64,000 nucleotides of DNA from Hymenoscyphus infarciens (lineage: Eukaryota; Ascomycota; Leotiomycetes; Helotiales; Helotiaceae), in NCBI GenBank assembly GCA_001414345.1, contig LLCB01000221.1:36836-100835 (forward strand), read 5' to 3'. Position numbers and translations under genes: made by a program. The notes beneath the pieces are model-generated. The model searched no databases, was not told where the DNA came from, and worked only from the letters and a program-made list of their open reading frames with translations. Below are positions 19,815 to 31,449 of the stretch, in pieces. Position 1 is the stretch's first letter; each line of letters begins with the position of its first letter.

Positions 19815-22800
19815 ATGGACTTCACGAAACTCAAGGCAGCGGCCTTGAGCCATGGAGACGACGAGGAGGCAGTTACAGTCAACACAAGAGCTTTGATTGA
19901 TAAAGTCCTCGCTCGGTATTCCGGAGAATGGACAACATTGCGAGAACTCTTGCAGAATGCAGCAGATGCACAAGCAACAACAGTGGCGATCAAGTTCGAA
20001 ACATTACCTTCAGCTCAAGTCCCCCTTTCAAATACCACCAACCAGTCCGAGATATTGAAGCATGTACTGCTACACCACACATTACGACGACTGGTAGTCA
20101 CGAATAACGGACAGGCATTCGGGGTCAACGACTGGTCGAGGTTAAAGAGGATCGCAGAAGGAAACCCGGACGAAACAAAGATTGGGGCTTTTGGGGTTGG
20201 ATTCTACAGCGTCTTTGCGGATTGCGAGGAACCATTTGTCAGCTCTGGAAATAAAGCCATGGCATTTTATTGGAAGGGAAACTCTCTGTTTACCAAGAAG
20301 TTGCAATTACCGGCGGAACAAGGAAATCCAAATACCAGCTTCGTCCTCGAGTACCGGAATTCCACAACGCCAATGCCGAATCTGTTATCGATCTGTCAGT
20401 TTTTGGCTACAAGTTTAACTTTTGTTGCCTTACAAAGTATAGAGCTTTGGGTGGATGATTGGAAGATTATATTCTTGCAGAAAAAGACAGCACCGAGTAT
20501 TGTGGTTCCTCTTGCCAGAGATGTCGAAACGAGAACAAAGGAAGGATTGATGAATATTACGGGACTTGATCGAGAGAGTGTACAAATGGATGCAACTTTT
20601 ATGAATGTTGTAGGGTGGAAACCTACGATAGCACAATCAGTTTCGAAACCTGGGAGTTATGATAGTGGTTATGGGAATAATGCGGATGTACCATCATTAC
20701 GATCTTTCTTTTCCAGACTTACATCTTCTACAAGTCACGCACAGCTAAAAACTAAAGCTATGCGAGAAGAAAAGGCATTGCAGGATGTTGTATTGGAAGA
20801 TTTGACTGCACAAACTACGGCAAATGTATTCTTACGAGTAACTACAGCACAAGTCAAGACCTCTGTCACTGCTGGATTTGCGGCAGAACTGGAACGTGCT
20901 ACCAAGAAACCCCCTCCAAAGACGACAAAACTCGCAATCTTGACGTCTTCATACGACGAAGAAGCAGCCTCATCGAAAGAAAATATGGTTGCAAAAGCCG
21001 TCGATGTATTTGCGTCTGTTCTTCCAGGCAAGAAACCAGGTGGACGAATATTTATCGGATTTCCTACACATCAGACGACAGGTGGTGGCATGCATTTATC
21101 GGCTCCATCAGTCATTCCAACTGTCGAACGAGAATCAATAGATTTGAATGCAAGATGGGTTGTCACCTGGAATCGAGAAATGCTTCGTGTTGCAGGTATC
21201 ATGTCAAGGTTGGCATTTTCAAATGAAATGGCTGATTTATCCGCCAAGGTAAATCGAGCCATAGAAGCCAACGGTCATGGCACCAAGGTTACAAAGGATG
21301 AGATTGCTAAATTCATGCCTGAAGCACTTCATACTCTGAAGACATTTACTTTTGGAGAGTCAACTCCTGCTTCACAAGTATCTCAACTCATCGAAGAAGC
21401 ATTTTGGACTGCATACAAGAAACCTTCCATCGAAATCTACAGCACTAGAGGTGTTTTACCTACCACCACTGTCAGATTGGCTACCGAAGATTTGAGTGGT
21501 TTCGTCGAGGGGATTCCAGTGGTTCCAGACGACTTGACAAAGGTTGATTTTGTTAATAAACTTCGAGATTTCGGACTCATCACGGAAATCACTATTGGCG
21601 ATGTCAAGCAGGAACTTTCAACCAAGGCATTGACAAAGGAGCAACTTGTGCAGTTTATCGGGTGGGCTGGCAAGAAGGCTAGTACTGGAGATATTGATGG
21701 ACCAACTATCCATTCATTACTCGATGTAGCAGTGGCGATGACTGGTGATGCAGATGGGCAAGGAGATGTTATCGCACTCGGAAGTATCACAAATTATATC
21801 AATGTCAGCAAGATACCCGCAGAAGTGCCAGTCCCACCTACCACAATCCCATTCGCATTCACGAGAGGGTCAAATCTTCACGAGTTGCAGGCTCTTGGCT
21901 GGGAAGCTCTTGAGTTGGTACCTTGGTTACGTTTCTTGATCGAAAATAATCACAACAGACCTGTCGAGCAAAGTATTGTAGCATCAGTTCCATTCGCTGC
22001 TCATGTTCTTCAAATCTTGTCGAGAGGATGGGATGGACTGAGCCAAAGTTCAAAAGAAACCGTTATACAGCTTTTAAAACCCATCACTATTGTACCAACG
22101 AAATCTGGTATGAAGAAACCAGGGGAAGCTTTCTTTGCAAATGTTAAGCTTTTTGATGATCTTCCAACTGTCACTTCATGTCCAGGTGTCAAGGAGAAAT
22201 TCTTTGCTGCGATTGGTGTACGAAAGACTGTTGATTTGGAAACAATATTCAGCCGTCTCCTTGCACCTCAACAAAACAAGGAAGGTCATACATCTGGAGC
22301 TCGACATATGGAGTTGATCAAATATCTTGCATCGGTGAGAGATGATATACCTGCGGAGGATGTGAAGAGACTAAAGACATCACCAATGTGTCCTGCTGAG
22401 GCTGGTCCATCGGGAAGAGAATCAACACAAGGAACTGCAAGATTATACCGAGTCTCAGAACTATTCGAGCCAAAGGACGGTCTCAGAGATTTAGGATTGC
22501 CAATCATTCAATGGCCTGGACCACCCGGAAGTTACAGAGCTGGAAGTATTGAAGGTCGATTTCTATCTGCTCTCGGTATCAGATCATATCCAACAGTTCC
22601 CGAGTTGATTGAAATGATGGCTTCGGAAGATTACATTCACAGAAATAAAGCCATGAATTATTTCATCGCCAATCATCATATCAACTCTTATGGTAATTTC
22701 CATGTCGGAACTACAGCTAAGAACTTTCTCCCACTTGAAGGTGATGAGAAGCGTCTAGTTAGTCCAGCTGAATGTTTTACAAATGAGAGATGTTCTGTAC

Positions 22801-25264
22801 TTGGATTCAGTATTCTGAAGAAAGCACTCCATGTTCATGCTAACAAGTTCGGGGTTGCTATGGATCCTCCACTTACGGAGTGTGTCAATCGCCTTATCGC
22901 AAATCCTCCGCAGAATAAACGAGATGCGGCCACTCTGTTCGGTTACTTTTCTGTTCGTCTTGGAGAGTTTGGTCAAAATAGTGTAGCCAAACTTGCCGAT
23001 GCTCGTATTGTACCTGTTGCTCCTCGGGCAGAAACTTCAAATGGCTTCATCAATGAAAAGGCTACCGCTCAAGCAGCAACACAACTTCTTACACCAAAGC
23101 AATGTTATATCGGAAGTTCTTCGACTTATGGTGAGATTTTCGAATTTGTCGATTTTGGTGGTGAAGCCAACGCTTTTCTCATCAAATGTGGGTCTAAGAA
23201 TGAACCTACGATATTCGAGATTGCTGCTTTAGCTTGTAAAGAACCTGCACGATTGTTGGGAGTCATGCAAAGTCCGGAAAAATATCTTGGGTTGTTGAGA
23301 AAGCTTGCAGATGATTTGCCAACTCTTAAGCGGGACAAACTTCTGTTCAAGCAGATGAAGGCTTCCAAGTTCCTACTCGGTTCGATTGAAATTCCAGGCA
23401 CCAAGGAAAATCAAAAATCTATGCAACCTCAGTCTGCTGGCCCGATGGATTCGGAATTTGATCCCGATGAAGAGGATGCTGAAGATGCTCCGATCAAACA
23501 ATGGCAGTTGGCGGTACCTGCTAACATTGTAGTGGTAAGTAGTACCTTATTTTTATTGATTTAATTCTACTAACATGAAGCTAGGTCGATGATTACATCA
23601 GTTACCGTCTATTCAAGGCAAACTTGATGTGTGCTCCTATGGATGATAAACTTGAAGAGTTCTACCTCGCCCTCGGATCATTGCCACTCGGAAGCTTGGT
23701 CCAAGAAGATCTTCGTCTTGGTTCAGCAAGTGACAAACAAGCATCTGCTGTCAAACTCCGAGCTCATGTCCTCGAACGGTCAAAACTTTTTCTTCACGAA
23801 TACGATAGACAAAGCATCAAGCACGATAGTCGGTGGCTTGAAAAGAATCTCGCTGTTCAAATCGTCAGCTCGATATCGCTCAGAAGATCACTCCGTGGGC
23901 ATACCCTTTCTCACACGGAAAAGAGATCTGCAGCTTGTACGAATGAACGTGGTAAGGGATGGACATTACTTGTCACTTCTGGCAATTACGACGTCTACCA
24001 AATTAGTCATGCGATTTGCAAAATGTTACTTGAAAGGCCAAATCAACAGGCGTACCTAACATTCGAGACTTTCCTCAAACTCAACTTGTATGAACTGCGA
24101 TCTCGAGGTTACAATGTCGAACGTATTCTACGAGCCAAGGCAGCCGAACAAAGAATTGCCGAAGAGGAACGACGGAAGCAACTCGAGGCAGAGCAAGAGC
24201 AGATCAAGCAGCAAGAGGAGCAATGGAGAAACGAAAGTCAAATTGTACCACAAACACCTCGCGATGCTAGACGAAAGCCAGAGACAGCAATGCCGGGTGC
24301 TTTTGGATCTGATTCTCCCGAGAATTCACCAGAACCAGCACCAAAAGAGAAATCACGAGGATTGTTTTCTGGATTATCTCGACGTCTTGGATTGGAGAGC
24401 CGCAGTGGAGAAGCTCAACAGCAACTTCAAAATTTTCTAGGTGGTTCATCTCACGATCAACCATCGCCTGATAACCCACCACCTTATGACGCTGTCGACA
24501 AGCCAGCAAAGAGTCCCCAAGGCACTGAAAAAGTATCATCTCCAGCGGCATTGCAACAAAATCTTATGAATGCAATTCAATCATCCCGAGCTCACGATTC
24601 TTCCACCCTCTTCTCACCACCCACCACTCAAACCATCAAAGAGGAGGCATCGTATTGCGACTCGGCACCCTCCCAAAACATCACCTTCCTCGCAGAAGCT
24701 TCAAATGGAACACGCATGTTCGTCAGCAAGACCCTCTCAATCCCCTCGACCGAATTCATCAGCGAGAATATCACCGCGCTAAACACTTTTGCGAATCTCC
24801 TTCATGAGATTGCGGCTATCTACAATGTTACGAGGAAAGCGATTCACATCTTCTATGATGAGAGCGGTGGTACTATCGCGTTTAACTCGAATGGAAGTAT
24901 CTTCTGCAATTTCCGGTTCTTTGTGCAATTGCATGCAAAGAAGTTGACAAGTGGTGTTGCGAAGGATCAAGGAGAGGGGAAAGTCGAAGCTGCTTCTTAT
25001 TGGTGGATTGTTATTGCCCATGAGTTGGCGCATAATCTTGTTAAGGCGCATAGTTCGGAGCATAGTTTTTATACGTGAGTTTTTCTGATTCTCCTTTCTC
25101 GTTGAAGAAGAAGAATGCTAACCTTTTTTTGTAATAGGGAAATGCTTGTGGCAAATTACTTTCCTAAGATGATGGCTAAGTCGGCGGGCTATTTGCAAGC
25201 TGCGACTGCGGCAGCTGCACCACTTCCTCCGCCAGAAGAACATAGACCTTTAGTGGATTATTAG
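19815..25264 (+). CDS. Sacsin-like GHKL ATPase (DUF3684 family) with C-terminal HExxH motif
   Basis: Three exons, 19815-23534, 23585-25074 and 25138-25264, encode 1778 residues. Both introns (50 and 63 nt) are GT-AG with CTAAC branch sites and end in-phase. The N-terminus is a histidine-kinase/HSP90-type ATP-binding fold: LRELLQNAADA (43-53, with N48 and D51), VVTNNGQAF (94-102; the usual Asp-x-Gly is Asn-Asn-Gly) and IGAFGVGFYSVF (123-134). The middle is the DUF3684 region of fungal sacsin-like proteins, followed by a Glu/Gln coiled coil (about 1415-1460), a disordered Pro/Ser linker and a folded C-terminal part. There, HELAHNLVKAHSSEH (1719-1733) is a canonical zinc-peptidase HExxH signature with further His residues. 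The family is thought to be chaperone-like; its role in fungi is unknown. Length is normal for the family. The ATG at 19815 (TCACCATGGAC) directly precedes the conserved domain. Confidence 0.9.
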
Positions 25265-25874
25265 AATACGAATACGGAGTCTAGATATGTGTATAGAGCT
25301 GGTTCTATTGGTTGGCGCTTTGTATTCTGCTTTGCATGGATGGATAAAGCGTTGCATCGTTTTTTTTTCTTCGCATTTTAGTCTGCATTGGGGGTGTTTT
25401 ACCTTTAGCGGCTGGGTTTGCGAGAGGATATCTATACTTGAGCTGGATACGTAAATAGAGAGAGGTTGAGGAAGAGAGAGAAATGAGAAATCTTTACATT
25501 CTAGGTTCATCAGTGCAGTGTTCTTGTAATGAGAATGTTGAATTGATGTTCTGGTGGCCCGGCAGGACTAAGTAACCATGCTACTTCCGACATTTATGGT
25601 AATCCCAGCTAATTGTAGCAATGGTAGCCCTAAACCACATGTTTGTAAACACCCGAGCTTAGCAATGCTTGTACAATATCAAGGAGGTAAATACTCTGCC
25701 AGCAACCCAGCCTCCGGTCTGTATAATACAGTAAGTGTCCTTTCGTCAGTAAGCAATGCCATATTCCCATCCGTATCTTTCAATGACCCCCCTCCTTCGC
25801 ACCATACAGTGTACCCTCTCATGGAGCATACCTCGCCAGACCGCCTTAGCATCGTACAGAACCCATCCTCCAAT
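25265..25874. other. Intergenic region between convergent genes
   Basis: 3' regions of the sacsin-like gene (plus) and the hypothetical gene at 25875 (minus). T-run at 25361-25369 (cgtttttttttc). No gene recognised. Confidence 0.45.
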
Positions 25875-26624
25875 CTACAATATCATATCAATGTCCCCAT
25901 CAACATTTCTTCGTCGTACCCGAATCGACAGCTGTTCCGCCTCCCAAACTTCCTGTTCTTCTGTCCTCATTCTGGTTCGAATGGCCTTTGCGCGTCGCCA
26001 ATGACTGTCGTAGTACCCGCTCATTCCAAGGTGCTGGATGAAATTGAACAAGCGCGCATGGCCATTTTCTAGCAACCATCGGGAATTCGACTTGTTGGCT
26101 GGATTGTCTGGGTGTCGAGAGATTCCGCGGCGGGAGTAGGATGGGTATGGGTTCGAGAAGGCGGATGTGGAGGAGGGCCAAGAGGTATTCGATGAAGTGG
26201 TGGCCGAGGAGACGGTTCGTCTACTTGGGTAGTATGTTGACTCGTAGGTCCTCGATTCGTAGCTCGCAGATCTGCTGGAGTATGAGTTACAGGGTCGATG
26301 GAGGTTCTCGCCGGATACTCTGCGAAAGACGCCGCGCTTCTGATCATACCAGATCTGATTATTGTAGTGCTGCGCGATGGCGTGTGGATCCTCGTTCTCT
26401 CTCGATACTTTGCGGAAGGTACGAGATCTCTTGTCGTACCGGATTTGATAGTTGTAGTGCTCCTCGAGAAAGCGCGGGTTGAGGGGGATGACGGGACCTG
26501 GAGAGAGGTTGGGGTATCTACCATGCTTGCGGACCCGATTGCTTTGCTGGTGATTGGGAGAGACGCTTTGGGAGGAGGAGTACGATGATGAGGAAGGAAA
26601 AGAACCACTGATGATGCGACCCAT
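25875..26624 (-). CDS. Lineage-specific hypothetical protein with internal repeat; paralogue family member A
   Basis: Single exon, 249 residues, starting MGRIISGSFPSSSSYSSS. The first half holds two copies of a 28-30-residue unit: HYNYQIRYDKRSRTFRKVS and HYNNQIWYDQKRGVFRRVS. A Ser/Tyr-rich linker follows. The C-terminal part carries the motif SRWLLENG...F...LGM....W..AKAIRTRM, which also occurs in the genes at 29919-30647 and, more diverged, 34979-35488. No known domain or signal peptide recognised; the basic, aromatic repeats suggest nucleic-acid or protein binding but this is only a guess. The frame is long and clean, and low-complexity composition does not by itself explain it. Confidence 0.65.
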   Translation of the reverse strand: MGRIISGSFPSSSSYSSSQSVSPNHQQSNRVRKHGRYPNLSPGPVIPLNPRFLEEHYNYQIRYDKRSRTFRKVSRENEDPHAIAQHYNNQIWYDQKRGVFRRVSGENLHRPCNSYSSRSASYESRTYESTYYPSRRTVSSATTSSNTSWPSSTSAFSNPYPSYSRRGISRHPDNPANKSNSRWLLENGHARLFNFIQHLGMSGYYDSHWRRAKAIRTRMRTEEQEVWEAEQLSIRVRRRNVDGDIDMIL

Positions 26625-27620
26625 GGTGATGACCTGTCTTTCTACTGCGCTTGTCAGCCTGGAGTTGGTGATGACGGGAAGGGGTTGGTAGGTCCATTGA
26701 AGGGTAGGCGAGGCGCACCTTTTTTCTTGTTTCTATTTTCTACATTACCTGTTGAATATCATCTGGGATACGACACCTTCAAGTTGATGGTCATGTTGGC
26801 GTTGAAGTTGAGGTTGAGTTTCGTTAAGGGGCGTTGTTGTCAAGTAAACAAGGAAAGAGCGATCGGGGATGGTTTTTTTGGTTTTGGAGCCGGGAAGCTT
26901 GAAGTCCAACCCTGTTCTTTCGACTCGGGTGCTCGAGTACTTCGATAAGGGACTTTGTGCTATATTCTCGTTGAATTCTATTGGAAAAATTGGAACGAGT
27001 TTTTGAATCTGGGTTACAAAACCGTAAGGGGGATGCGGAGAAGAACATCAAGGAATGGAGAAATAGAGTGGTGAGGATGGGGGTTATCTGGAGAAAAATC
27101 GGCACGGTGCATGTGTTTTGCCTTTATCTCTTAATATAGTATCTTTTTTAAGCAGACATTCATAGAGAAACTTATCTCCCTTAAAGCTTTTTAGGGAAAT
27201 TCTCGAGAAGAGAGCGAAGCGGAGATTTTCGCGTGACTGTTTCCCCCACTTCTTTTTAGGACTGGTGGGGGGCGGGGGGGGGGGTGTGGGTTGGATTATG
27301 ATTCTTGTTTACTTTCCAAATATTCCTTGCTGTTCATAGCTAAAAGTCTAGCTTGGATATTCATGCATGTACTCGTAGGCCCAGGCGTGCCTGCTCTGTC
27401 AAGTACTTTTTAAAACCTTCTCTGTTTTGAAACCATCCTACTACACTATTAGTACGTTAAACTTCTTTGAAACTTTATAAATTTTCAACTAACTCACGCT
27501 GGCAGGTTGACACTTCTAAGTGTGCTCAATTTCTAAGAAGCTGAAGACACCTCTTCCAAAAAAAAAAGCTACACAGGTACAGTGGAAGTATGAAACTGAA
27601 ACTATCGAACTGGGCCACAG
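26625..27620. other. Intergenic region with G-run, left of RIP block 2
   Basis: No convincing gene. Contains a G-rich tract at 27266-27286 (GGGGGGCGGGGGGGGGGG) that could form a G-quadruplex, and further right the composition changes gradually toward the AT-rich block. Confidence 0.5.
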
Positions 27621-29560
27621 GTATTTCTTTTAATAATTAATGATTTGTTTAGCCTTACGTCGTCAGGTCTCACACTTAATTAAGAACACCTTCTCTCTTT
27701 ATCTCGGCTTAACCCTTGCTACCTCTTAAGCGCTGTTATAGTGTTGACTTAAAAGAAAGGAAGGAAGAAAGAGAGTAAGAGACGAGTATCTATGTGATAA
27801 AAAAGAATTAAAGGTTTTATAGAACATTTCTCGTACTTTCTTTATTCTACTATAGATATATCGATTTAACCGAGCTTTTATTTTTTTTAAGAACTAGTTA
27901 TACTAGTTATTACTTGCTCTTCTAGAGGCTATATAACTAGGTTGAAGCGTTAGAACGTAGTAGCTAGCTATAAACTAAATCACTTAAGCGTTTTAAATAA
28001 GAAACTCTATAAAGAAAGACGCGACGTAGTATATATATAGCTATAGACTCTCTAGATAGAGTATAGAATAACGTTAGAATAGTAATACTAAATATAAAAT
28101 ACCTAGTAAGTATATATATTTTAGATTTTAATAGACTATTAAGTCGAAAGTAAGTAAGTAAATAAATAAAATATATATAATATCTATACTTTTTAAACGT
28201 TAATAGACTAATAAGACTTTTTATAATTAAGCTCTAGCTCTCTACGTATCTATATATAGCTATATAGTAGCTATTATTAGCGTTATTATACTATCAAAGC
28301 TCGCGCGATTATTCTATATCATTAGTATTATTATTTACTCTAAGCGTTGATAATAGCTAGCTATCTTAAATAGCCGAGTTTACTTACTATTTATATAAGG
28401 TTCTACTATTATATATTTAGCTTTTAGCTATTATTATTTTATATTATCTAATTTAAGAAGATTACGTACGTCTAGACTTTTAGACGTTCGTAGGTTTTAG
28501 GCTTTTATATTAGCCGACGTATATTATTATTTAGTTTTAGACCTCTTTTATATAGCTACCTACTCTTCTATAGTTAGGAAAGGCTAGTTTAGTCTTTTCT
28601 TCTATATTAGAGCCTAGTATTTATATTTATTATTCTACTAAACGTACTTCTATATACCTCTTCTATAGTAGTATATATTTCGTACTATTATAGCGTTTAC
28701 TATAATATTTTAAACCTCGCTAAGTTATCCTAATTTAATTAACTTATATAGCTTTTAGAAGCGTCTATTTTAACTAGTATAACTAAGTCTTAAAACAGTC
28801 GAGGCTCGCTTCTATTTATAAACTTATAGTACTATATTCTATTATTAGAAAAGATACTCGCTTTATATAAGAGACAAATGCTTTATATACTCTTCTACTC
28901 TCTTTTATTATTACGATTTATAAAAATTTAGAGATTTAGAGTATTAGAAACATATATAGCTAGCATAGATATAGCTAATAAGAATAAGTAGCTCGCTAGA
29001 GAAGACTAGTAATATAACTAGTAGATAAAAGATAATTATAAGAAAACAACTCTAGACTAAGCTAATAATCTTTATTCTATATAGAAGAGAGATACCTAGT
29101 TACTTAAATATTCTATTTCATTTATATATTATAAATATTCAAGTATACTTACTAGATAATTTAACTTTAGATATCGATTTTATAATACGTTTTTTCTCTT
29201 ATATATAGTATTTCTCTACTAGTCTCTTTAGTTTAGAAATCTTAGAATTCTAAGTATACTTACTAGGCTCTCTTTATTAAGACATCTATTTTATAATACG
29301 TTTATTCTTCTTAGTATAGACGAAGTTTCTCAGATATTCTATTTAATTAGTAAATCTTTTAAACTTAAGTATACTAACTAGACTAACTATATAAGATAGT
29401 TCTCTTATACGCCTAGTATCGTCGTAAAAGAAGTCATAGTCTCTTTATTTTCTAAAATAGATAGAATATCTATATAAATTAAATAATACTTGAATAAGTG
29501 AGTAAGTCTTTATATTTATTAAGTAGCCGAGACCTTACTCTATCCACTCGATGAAACTCA
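27621..29560. repeat. AT-rich RIP block 2
   Basis: Same signature as block 1: CA/TG almost absent, all frames closed. It includes a minus-strand copy of an LTR-like repeat (28385-28695) and, near 29130-29400, an imperfect tandem arrangement with a period of about 113 bp (aagtatacttacta recurs, as does ttttataatacgttt). No coding remnant identified. Confidence 0.85.
28385..28695 (-). repeat. LTR-like dispersed repeat, copy 1
   Basis: The reverse complement aligns by eye with 54111-54374: shared words include AATAGTACGAAATATATA, AGAAGAGGTATATA, TACTAGGCTCTAATATAGAA and TACGTCGGCTAATATAAAAG. Length is about 300 bp. Probably a solo or degraded LTR. Confidence 0.7.
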
Positions 29561-29918
29561 TTCTCTCGAAAAATGTAGATTACTAGCTCAACTTACTGGA
29601 CTTACTGCTTAAAACAGCAAGATAGTAAGCTGATTGGTTAGTTTCGCAATTGGTAAGCATAGCATTCGAGAATTTTCACTAGCGAAATCACCATTTTAGG
29701 AATAAACATAGCAGGATGGCGACATATTCATTCAACTCTCAAGTCCAAGGGCGACCATATTCATCAACTCCCCTCCTAGGTATGTCCCGTTTCGAAGTAT
29801 CCCCAAATGCTTCCAAATATTCCTCCAACACGACCAAAGAGCAAGATCATCATCATTTCCGTCCCACAAATATGTCTCACCAGTGTGCATTGGCAGCATA
29901 TAGTCCATTGGCCTCCTT
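29561..29918. other. Intergenic region right of RIP block 2
   Basis: Normal composition resumes near 29560. This is the 3' side of the minus-strand gene at 29919. A plus-strand open frame starting at 29716 overlaps that gene antisense and has no protein character. Confidence 0.45.
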
Positions 29919-30647
29919 TCATAGATCTTCCTCCATTGCTCGCATGTTCTTCATGGCTTTGACACCCTCCTCCCAGTCTGCTCGAGTATTGACATTGATG
30001 CCGAATCGCTTGTTGAAGAAGTATTGGTTTTTGTATCCTCGTTCCTTCAACCATCTGCTATCAGACATAAAAGCTGGGTTAGAACCATCCTCATTGAAGT
30101 AGGTTCCATTGGGATATCGTCGCCGAGAAGCGCTAGCTGGACCTTTGGATCGAGACATGGGAGTTAGAGAAGGCGGGGTTGCTGGCATTGGTGTACCGAG
30201 AAGGGAAACGCTGATGTTGCCCCGAGCGGGGTCTCGTTCTGGACTCGACCATTCGTCATGTTGTCCTGGAGGAAGTTGAATGATACCAATGCGACGAAGG
30301 CGTTCCTCAAGTCGAGTTGGTTCATTTGGATTTTTGACGTAAGGACGTGGATTGGGAAACAAGAAGCGATTGACGGGGGCGAGTTGACTGAGGACAGGAG
30401 GTTGATTGGCGACAGGAGGTTGATGGAGGACACGGGAATGATTGCGGTGACATGATGGAACGCGTTGTTGATTGATTCCAAGGGTAAGTTGGCCATTGAC
30501 GGGTTGATTGACAGGAAGGGGAACGAGACCTTTGGTAGTGTTGGGGAGGGGTGAGCTCGCTTGGTGGGTTAACTTCGGAATTGGGCACAGTGTTGGCGGG
30601 GTAGCGGGATTGACTGCCAACTTGGCCTTCTTCGTAGGTCTGTCCAT
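29919..30647 (-). CDS. Lineage-specific hypothetical protein; paralogue family member B
   Basis: Single exon, 242 residues, starting MDRPTKKAKLAVNPATPPT with a possible nuclear localisation signal (PTKKAKL). A Pro/Asn/Gln-rich low-complexity middle with short repeats (NQPP...) is followed by a conserved C-terminal motif: SDSRWLKERGYKNQYFFNKR and W..GVKAMKNMRAMEEDL. The same pattern ends the proteins at 25875-26624 and 34979-35488. No known domain. The leader upstream on the minus strand is CA-rich (CAACAACCAACTC), typical for a fungal 5' UTR. Confidence 0.68.
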   Translation of the reverse strand: MDRPTKKAKLAVNPATPPTLCPIPKLTHQASSPLPNTTKGLVPLPVNQPVNGQLTLGINQQRVPSCHRNHSRVLHQPPVANQPPVLSQLAPVNRFLFPNPRPYVKNPNEPTRLEERLRRIGIIQLPPGQHDEWSSPERDPARGNISVSLLGTPMPATPPSLTPMSRSKGPASASRRRYPNGTYFNEDGSNPAFMSDSRWLKERGYKNQYFFNKRFGINVNTRADWEEGVKAMKNMRAMEEDL

Positions 30648-31287
30648 GGTTCCAAATGCAATTGATGTTGATCGTGGTGTGGTTTTGAGTTGGTTGTTGG
30701 ATCTTGAGAGCCTTTGGAGAGAATTTTTCTTTCTGCCAAAAGAGGGGTTCGTGGGGTCCTCAGGCCGCTAAGTGCCCCTTTGACCAAATTTTTTGGCATG
30801 ACCAGGATTTTTTCCCCAGCTGATGGGCCTCACCTTCAGTGCACAGCCTCAGAACCATAGTGGTTGCACTTGCTTCCCACCTTCATGATTCCTTCCTATT
30901 TTTCATCAACATCTTGTCTCTTGTGATTTCTTTTTTGTGTGGTACAATGTTGGGTTTTTGAAAGGGGCAACGTTTAGCGAAGGCGAAGCTGTCTTCAACC
31001 TCACCTTCAAATTTGCTTCAAAGGACATGTATTAACCTGTCTGATGCATCCGGTAGAACCTTTATTTTTATTCTTTTCTTCACAAACTATTGCAAGCAAA
31101 GTCACGTCAAATCAAATGTCATATCTTTGGAACAAAGTGGTGATGTTATGTCTTCAATTCACTGCAGACTCATTCCAAGGAAAAAGCAATCCCAAAACCA
31201 GATCTCCCCACGTCCTTCCAAGACTGTGCAACATCCATGAGGGGACCTTGATGGTCACATGCTCAGATGTTGAATGTGATGATGCAA
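30648..31287. other. Intergenic region
   Basis: Promoter of the gene at 30647 and 3' region of the small cysteine gene at 31288-31449 (an AATAAAAATAAA-type polyadenylation signal is on the minus strand near 31060-31075). No further gene recognised. Confidence 0.45.
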
Positions 31288-31449
31288 TCACTTTTTGGTC
31301 TTGTCATCGCAGGTTGGGGCGCATTCATGAGGCTTGGTGGTGGTAGTGGCAGAACCAGACTGGTTGCCAGTGCCTGTGGTTGTGGTCTTGCTCTTGTCGT
31401 CGGCGCAGCAATCATGGGCGCAAGAGGTGTCGTTGGCTGGTGGTGCCAT
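31288..31449 (-). CDS. 53-residue cysteine-containing peptide, metallothionein-like spacing
   Basis: ATG at 31449 in good context (GTCAAAATGGC), TGA at 31290-31288. The product begins MAPPANDTSCAHDCCADD, continues with a Thr/Ser/Gly linker (about residues 21-38) and ends HECAPTCDDKTKK. Cysteines at 10, 14, 15, 43 and 47 form two small clusters, C-x3-CC and C-x3-C, at the two ends, as in small metal-binding peptides. There is no signal peptide. A TATAAATA box on the minus strand (31679-31672), then a CAACAACAACAACTC leader, gives strong support for transcription. Binding of Cu or Zn is a guess; five cysteines is few for a classical metallothionein. An extra upstream exon cannot be excluded. 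Confidence 0.62.
   Translation of the reverse strand: MAPPANDTSCAHDCCADDKSKTTTTGTGNQSGSATTTTKPHECAPTCDDKTKK

Noticed and set aside
29716..30102. 128-codon plus-strand frame
   Set aside because: Overlaps antisense to the better supported minus-strand gene at 29919-30647, and its first half is unremarkable.
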